The notes under the pieces were generated by a model that was not told the origin of the DNA, searched no databases, and saw nothing but the letters and a program-made list of their open reading frames with translations. Both the position numbers and the translations under genes were made by a program. A stretch of DNA of 64,000 nucleotides from Pararge aegeria (Eukaryota > Arthropoda > Insecta > Lepidoptera > Nymphalidae), in contig NC_053190.1 in NCBI RefSeq assembly GCF_905163445.1, forward strand, positions 374,501 to 438,500, given 5' to 3'. Shown here piece after piece: positions 58,362-64,000 of this stretch. Within the stretch, counting starts at the first letter, position 1, and every line of letters begins with the position of its first letter.

Positions 58362-61300
58362 CTACGCGCTGGCGAACATGCACACGAGCACAAACAGCGC
58401 GAACAGCACGGCGGCCAGCAGCAGGCGGTCCAGCAGCTGCGCGGCGGCCGCCCACGCGCTCCACTCCGCAGCGCTGCCCTGCAACAAGTACCAGCTCGGA
58501 GCTTTAGACTCGCCGGGAGAATTATTAGAAACTACATAGTCTACAGCACCGACGCAATGGTGCCTGTTTATCGGCTTTTTACCGTTTTAAATTAAGTAAT
58601 GCCCGTTTTCACGGACGACGACAAAGGAAATGCCTTAAAAAGTAACTAATCTAAGGCACCAATCAGCTAATTAAGAAACGTTTTTTTCTATAGACATCGC
58701 CTTAATCATTAGGCATTCGATTTAAAACATGCCTAGATTTAGTGAAAACGGGTATAAATAACTTACCTCAATTCGTTGATTTCTGGGATAGACCATTTCC
58801 CAATTTTAGACGAAAATATGTCATGGTGTTTCCCAACTACAACTTAATTTATACAAGAATACTTAACAGACACAATGTTTGACAAACACATTGATATTAT
58901 AATTTTACATTAATAATAATAGATTAGATATTTGTAAATTTCAGTTTCAGACTTAAATTGGTTTCTTATTTTATTAATGCCGATTTAGAATAGTATTACC
59001 TATAGTAAGTAGGAATTAGAGTAAGAACATATTTTTTCTTGCATGCAATCTAAGGCGGATTGTTTGTCCTTATAATTTATATACCAACATTGTAAAACCA
59101 ATCAGCAAATAAACGAATTGAATAATGAATTATGAATAATTTATCTTCTATCTGTCTTGTCGTGTCTTCAAGTCCTAGGATTATGCAAAATTTTGAGTTT
59201 CACAACCCTAAGTAGCGTTGCAATCGGTTTTCTGTCCACTCTCATCTGTCAGGCCAGGCGAAGGGCGGCGAGTACGCTCGTAAGCAATAATCAAGAAGAA
59301 TAGAAGGGAAGGTACATGCGGCGGCGCGAGCTGGCACAGGCCCGACGCGCTGGTCACGAGCGCGCGCAGGGCGGGCGGGGGCGGCGCCGCGCACGCCGCA
59401 ACGCGCTGCGCCAGCGCCGCGCCCGCGCCCAGCAGCGCTGCGCAGGCGCACGCCGCGCTCAGCACGCGCATGCGCAGCGGTGCCGACGACGCGGCCGGCA
59501 GGCGCGCCAGCGCCGCCACCAGCCTGCGGAGAGCGCCGGTACAGTGTATTAGCCAGCGGGGCGACTAGCACGGGCGGGAGAGATTTTCTCCATGGGGAGA
59601 GGACAAATGTATATCCACTTTCCGAGACAGGACGTACAGATGAGGTTAAATAATATATGCGTCATGTGAAAAAGGGGTAAATTTCTTCTTTCCTCTGTTG
59701 CCGTGTTTCGGTCGGACTTCGGTGGACTCTAAGCTGGCAGAAAGAAATCAAATGAATTCAGCCAGGAAGAATTTTCTAAAGAGTTTCATTTCATTAACTG
59801 GCGTTCTGCAGTGGTCCGAAAAGTTTTTTAACTTAGTTTTCTGATTGTTTAAGAAATAAAAAAAATAAAGCCATTAACAGCAGAACTGGTCGCACAAGCC
59901 GTGGTATATTTCGAGCAAGCCGTACCACGACAAGATGTGGTGTTTTAGATTGTACCAAGTTACACCACGTTTGGAAAGATATCCAGAAGTTGCCGTCTCA
60001 CCACAGAGCAGCAGTGAATGCGGCGGCGGCGCACAGCGGCGGGCGCGCGGCGGGCGGCAGCAGCGCGGCGCCCAGCAGCAGCAGCACGGCGGCCGCCAGC
60101 ACGCTGCCGCCCGCCAGCGCGTGCGCCGCCGCGCGCCGCCGCAGCGACACGGTCCAGCCCAGCACGTCGCCGCCGCGCCACACGCTCTCCGAGCTCGTCA
60201 CCTCCGTCAGCTCCCAAGTGCCGGACTCGAACACTGTCAGATCGTGCTGGAAACATCCGTTTATGACTTTGTGAATCCTATCTAAACAAAAAGTATGTAG
60301 TAACAAGGCATTTTAAAGACAAACGTTAACTACTCTCAACCAAACAATCAGTACCTACATCATTTGAGCATACGAAGTTAAGCAGTCTTGCCATACAATT
60401 CATATTTGAATATCATTTTGGAAGGCCAGTCACCTCATAAGTGAAGCGTTCTTTGGCGAGAGCGGTTTTCCGCTTCATGAAGCTATCCTAAGGTAAAAGA
60501 TTTCCTAACTACATTAACTTATTCAATAGCGTGAAAAGTAACTACGTTTTATAATATTAGTAGTATCGATAGAGCGCCATCTAGTTACAATATTGAGAAA
60601 CTTTACTGTCACTAGATGGCGCTCCAGCTATACCATATAAAACGTATTAAACTTACAACTTACACGTGAATAAATAAGTAAAAGTGGTAGAACATCTCAT
60701 ACTTGGTAATAAAATTAACATAATAGACCTATTTTTATATTAACGAATATTTTTGTGACAGTTCTTAATTAGTGTCTAAAGTTTAGAATTCTAAGTGTTA
60801 AGTTAATAGTCATATGCAAAATAAACTCGTATTATATAAGAAAATTGCACTCCAAAAAGTGGTAAACTGATGGAACTATAACAAAAAAAATTACACAGGG
60901 CAATAAAAATGTATTCAATTCTATTACCGTCAAATCCTCCACACTCAAATTGTACGCCGCCCCGTGGTGCCGCGAGCCGAACTTGAAGACGGCGTGCTGC
61001 ACGTCCCGGGGCCACGCGTCCAGCTGCAGGCTGAGCGGCGACGTGAGGTCGAAGCGCAGCACCCACGACACGCGGCCGTCGCTGCTGAGCCTGGCGCGGA
61101 GCCCCACGCCCGCCGCGTTGCCGCTGGTGACGGCGTTCAGCGCGTTGACGTCCGGCAGCCACAGCTTCTCCGACGAGGTCATGCTGTTGTGGCAGCCCCA
61201 TGTCGTGGCATTCCAGGATAAGCGCTTGTCCTCCCAGCTCTGAAAAAATTCATTAACGACATCACGGATCACAGTTAGGAAAACAGAATCGCATACATAC

Positions 61301-62721
61301 ATACAAAAAACCAGTCATCGCAACTTTTTCGGCTAGTTAGCCGATTCTGATTTAGTATGAGTTATAATATATCGCTTCATTGTACAGCACGCACAGCGCT
61401 CTTATAGTTCTAGTAATTGTATTTTGTTTTACAGACTCCACGAGAGCTACATACATACAGTTTTGATAGACAGCCTAAGTAAGCTTTAATAGCTGAAATT
61501 TCGTTTACTAATTGTAATTAAAAGTAGTTATGAAACTTTAACCGGTTATTTACTGTTCCGCTTTCAGAAATAATTAAGCAATGTACGAAATATACCTTGA
61601 AGAACAGCAAAAGACTGCGACAAGCGACGATGATCCAAATTCTGAAGTTTTTTATTGACATTTTCTTATTGTCACCGATGAGTCTTCCAGCACGGCGATC
61701 CACCGAATCCAAAGGATAAAGCTGAAGTGGATTATGTGTGAGCTGGCCGTGACATCCCAAAAAATTGAGCTGTACTTCATGGTGTTTGACCTTATTGAGC
61801 ATGCCATGTTTTTTGCCAGCTGTTTTTGATGTATTAGTTAGTGTTCAAACGGGCAGAGTAAAACAGTTAAAGCAATAAAGGCACAATGGAATAAGGTTTT
61901 ATTCACCAAGTGCATAGCAGCCAGTAGCCGCACGGTCGCAGTGGTGTCGTCGATGGTGGCGTGGTGCACATCTAACGCCGCTTTAACGTGGATGGGTCCT
62001 GGAGGCAGCTCCGCGCGGTCGTACTCCGCCAGCATGAGGTCCAATTGCGTCGAAAACAATGACATGTTGACGCAAGACCCTGACGCTCTTCTACTCTCTG
62101 AAAGCATCACTTTACCATTTAGTCAATATTACAGGACCTGCGTTGCTAGATATACAAACTGAGTCATATTCATATTTTATACCTACAATTCTCAACATCA
62201 TCATCATCATCTCAACCCAATACCGGCAATCTACTAGGCACGGGATCCGGGATCTCCTCCAACAATGAGAGAGGTTAAGGCCGTAGTCCTGGCCCAGTGC
62301 GGATGGGCGAACTTCAAACACCTTAGAGAACAACATGGAGAACTCTCAGGCATGCAAGTTTGTTACCATGTTTTTCTTTAACCGTTGAAACAAACTGATA
62401 TGTATTTTAATTCTTAAAAACGCACATAACTTAGAAAAGTTAGAGGTGCGTGCGATCGAACTTAGCCCTCGAAATGGAATCCCAAGTCCTAAGCACTAGG
62501 CTATCACCGCTTTATCATTTTAGTATAACATAAGACAAATGTTTTGTTCGAGTTAGTAAGTAGGTAGATAAGTATCCTTAAACATCACTCCAGCACAAAA
62601 CTTCACATACACTGCTCTTTACACAATATAGCTCAACCACAACAAAATTAACAACGAAAATTGAATGTTTACCGACGACAAAGAAGAGTAGTGCTGCGAA
62701 GAGGATCGACCTGCTCGCCAT
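58362..62721 (-). CDS. Divergent nicotinic-receptor-like ligand-gated channel subunit lacking the Cys-loop, six exons
   Basis: Exons in reading order: 62721-62673, 62097-61907, 61239-60928, 60246-60002, 59523-59316, 58478-58362 (stop TAG). GT/AG sites and phases agree, giving 373 aa. A hydrophobic signal peptide (MASRSILFAALLFFVV) precedes a neurotransmitter-binding domain: SWEDKRLSWNATTWG, LWLPDVNALNA, and WPRD...FKFGS in the Cys-loop region. Four hydrophobic stretches follow, at about 223-247, 253-274, 284-310 and 349-371. The last, EWSAWAAAAQLLDRLLL, matches the TM4 start of nicotinic subunits. Family members form pentameric cation channels gated by acetylcholine or other ligands. Oddities: both Cys-loop cysteines are replaced (Leu149, Ala163), there is no vicinal cysteine pair, the TM1 proline-cysteine is absent, TM2 is alanine-rich, and the cytoplasmic loop is very short. 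It could be an accessory subunit or have a non-channel role. Confidence 0.8.
58479..59315 (-). other. Last intron of the ligand-gated channel gene
   Basis: 837 bases, AT-rich, no element recognised. Confidence 0.5.
59524..60001 (-). other. Intron 4 of the ligand-gated channel gene
   Basis: 478 bases without recognisable repeats or exons. Confidence 0.5.
60543..60646. mobile_element. 104-bp palindromic MITE-like element
   Basis: The outer terminal inverted repeats are perfect over 11 bp (TACGTTTTATA at 60543-60553 and its inverse at 60636-60646). Inside, GAGCGCCATCTAGT at 60572-60585 is exactly inverted at 60611-60624. It lies in intron 3 of the channel gene. A decayed relative is at 28,783-28,831. 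No coding capacity. Confidence 0.7.
61240..61906 (-). other. Intron 2 of the ligand-gated channel gene
   Basis: 667 bases of AT-rich DNA. The 94-codon minus frame 61802-61518 matches no family I know and does not join neighbouring exons. Confidence 0.45.
62190..62345 (-). repeat. SINE/LINE tail, minus strand
   Basis: catcatcatcatcatctcaa then cccaataccggcaatctact and aggccgtagtcctggcccag; related to 5,696 and 22,640. It lies in intron 1 of the channel gene. Confidence 0.55.
62395..62530 (-). repeat. SINE head, minus strand
   Basis: The reverse complement reads aaagcggtgatagcctagtg, cttaggacttggg, then aagttcgatcgcacgc (B-box position) and taacttttctaagttatgtg. This is the 5' portion of the SINE family at 38,285 and 48,278, also in intron 1. 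Confidence 0.7.
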
Positions 62722-64000
62722 TTTGCATCGACTGCCGCCCCTGCCCGAACGTTGGCTTCTCGGGCGAGAGGCCGGGCAGGTGTTTAAAACTTTTTAGGTC
62801 TAGGCATAACTACATGAATTGAATAAAATATACCGGGTAATATCAAGATAAATAAAAATAAAGGCTAATATAATCCTATGTCTGGTCCATCCTCAAAATC
62901 ATATTAGTATATGGTTATAAAAAATGCATTCTGAAAAAGAAAGTGCTTGGCTCCTACTTTAAAAATATAGCAGGACGCGTTCTTTGCCCGGCAAAGTGTT
63001 GCTATGTTTATAGACGATGGTTTTGCATTTATCCTTAGGTGGCCACCTGCTTGGTCCGCCAACTGTAACTATTATACAATTTTAAGATAGTAAACATCAC
63101 GGTGGTTGGCATCAGGGAAGTGGATAAAAAGCGTTTCTTGCGGCCATTACATATGACCCATAACTATAGTACTCCTATAAAAGTAAATGAGTTGTACTGG
63201 CACAAGAATATTTTTATCTAATTTTTAATCGCTAATCACTTTGCTCACTCGCTTGTTTAAATTTTTGTGAGATAATTCCCTATCCAGAGATTCTGACGTT
63301 CTGATGTACTTTAAAAAAGTAATTTGAAGTATTGAATAAGTACTAGGTCACCCAAAACAGTTGGGCAGCCCTGGCGCGTAGGCGCGTGGGCACACTATCG
63401 CACCCGTGTCCGGCGCCACAAGGACAACCCCAACGGCAACACAGGAACATCACAACAGAGTATTTTTACATGCCACTGTTATCTATTATTAGTTCAGTCA
63501 CTGAACCAGAACCGCTTCAATACTTCGCTGGCTCAGTGACCCTAAGCTTACTTATCGATACACTTGCTTTGCTTGAAACAAGAACTCATGACTTTCCAGC
63601 AGTGTACACACGTTACTGTGTGAAAAGAACTCGCGCCGTCAGTCAAGACACGTAATATGGGGGCTAAGGAAGCGCATGTCTTGTGTCATGCACTGTTGGG
63701 GTGTGAGTCCCGAGAGCTCAGTTTGCGGGTATCAATGCAATGAAATTTAGTTTATATCATCATATCATCATATAATTTATCAGGATATCATGTTTGTGTA
63801 TCCTCACACCTGGATCCTATCAAGTCCGAAGTCGAGCTAATTTAATTTCTTAAATTATATTAGTTTTGCATCCAGTATGCATGAATAAATATAGTCTAGT
63901 AAATAATTTTGTAATCCGAAGATGGAGCTGGGATTGAACTTGTTGAAAAAATATATGGTCGTAATAATATTATAAAGGAACTTTATTATAATGATTTGCA
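62722..64000. other. 5' flank of the ligand-gated channel gene
   Basis: A GC-rich 60 bases directly upstream of the minus-strand ATG includes an E-box (CACCTG in minus sense) near 62,780; promoter use is inferred. Beyond that the sequence is AT-rich. The 89-codon frame at 63386-63655 resembles no family and starts in a GC-rich repeat-like patch (63,370-63,430). No further gene is supported to the window end. Confidence 0.45.

Noticed and set aside
59935..60285. Overlapping open frames on the plus strand
   Set aside because: Shadows of minus-strand channel exon 4, caused by GC-rich codons.

Overview
This is a eukaryotic window from an insect, almost certainly a lepidopteran (moth or butterfly). 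It has AT-rich long introns and intergenic DNA, small GC-rich exons with GT/AG boundaries, and repeat families typical of Lepidoptera: tRNA-headed SINEs, GATGATGATG-tailed LINE 3' ends, and a Jockey-like LINE with a GAATTT-repeat tail. No bacterial operon, CRISPR array, rRNA gene or genuine tRNA gene was seen. The species cannot be named from sequence alone.

Layout. (1) Positions 2,686-28,528, plus strand: a reticulon-like gene (Rtnl1 type) of seven coding exons. A second possible first exon at 19,446-19,512 joins the same downstream exon in the same phase, giving predicted proteins of 217 and 213 aa. Its introns hold many repeats, an antisense LINE with an intact reverse transcriptase, and two inverted copies of a repeat carrying a hammerhead-ribozyme-like core. 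(2) 28,529-35,040: repeat-rich intergenic DNA with a decayed reverse transcriptase fragment. (3) 35,099-44,745, plus strand: a three-exon riboflavin transporter (SLC52/RFVT family, 454 aa) with a very GC-rich main exon. (4) 44,822-51,240: intergenic DNA with SINEs and an RTE-type LINE remnant. (5) 51,300-57,411, plus strand: a ten-exon ionotropic receptor, probably of the IR75 clade (601 aa), with a TATA box. (6) 62,721-58,362, minus strand: a six-exon pentameric ligand-gated ion channel subunit of the nicotinic receptor family (373 aa). It has lost both Cys-loop cysteines, and its pore-lining segment is unrecognisable. It converges on the IR gene, with about 950 bp between their stop codons.

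All exon junctions were worked out by reading splice sites and checking that the codon phase carries across. They agree throughout the four genes, which is the main support for the models. Functions are inferred from family resemblance recognised by eye. The most unusual items are the hammerhead-like motif, whose stem shows paired changes between its two copies, and the Cys-loop-less receptor subunit beside an ionotropic receptor.
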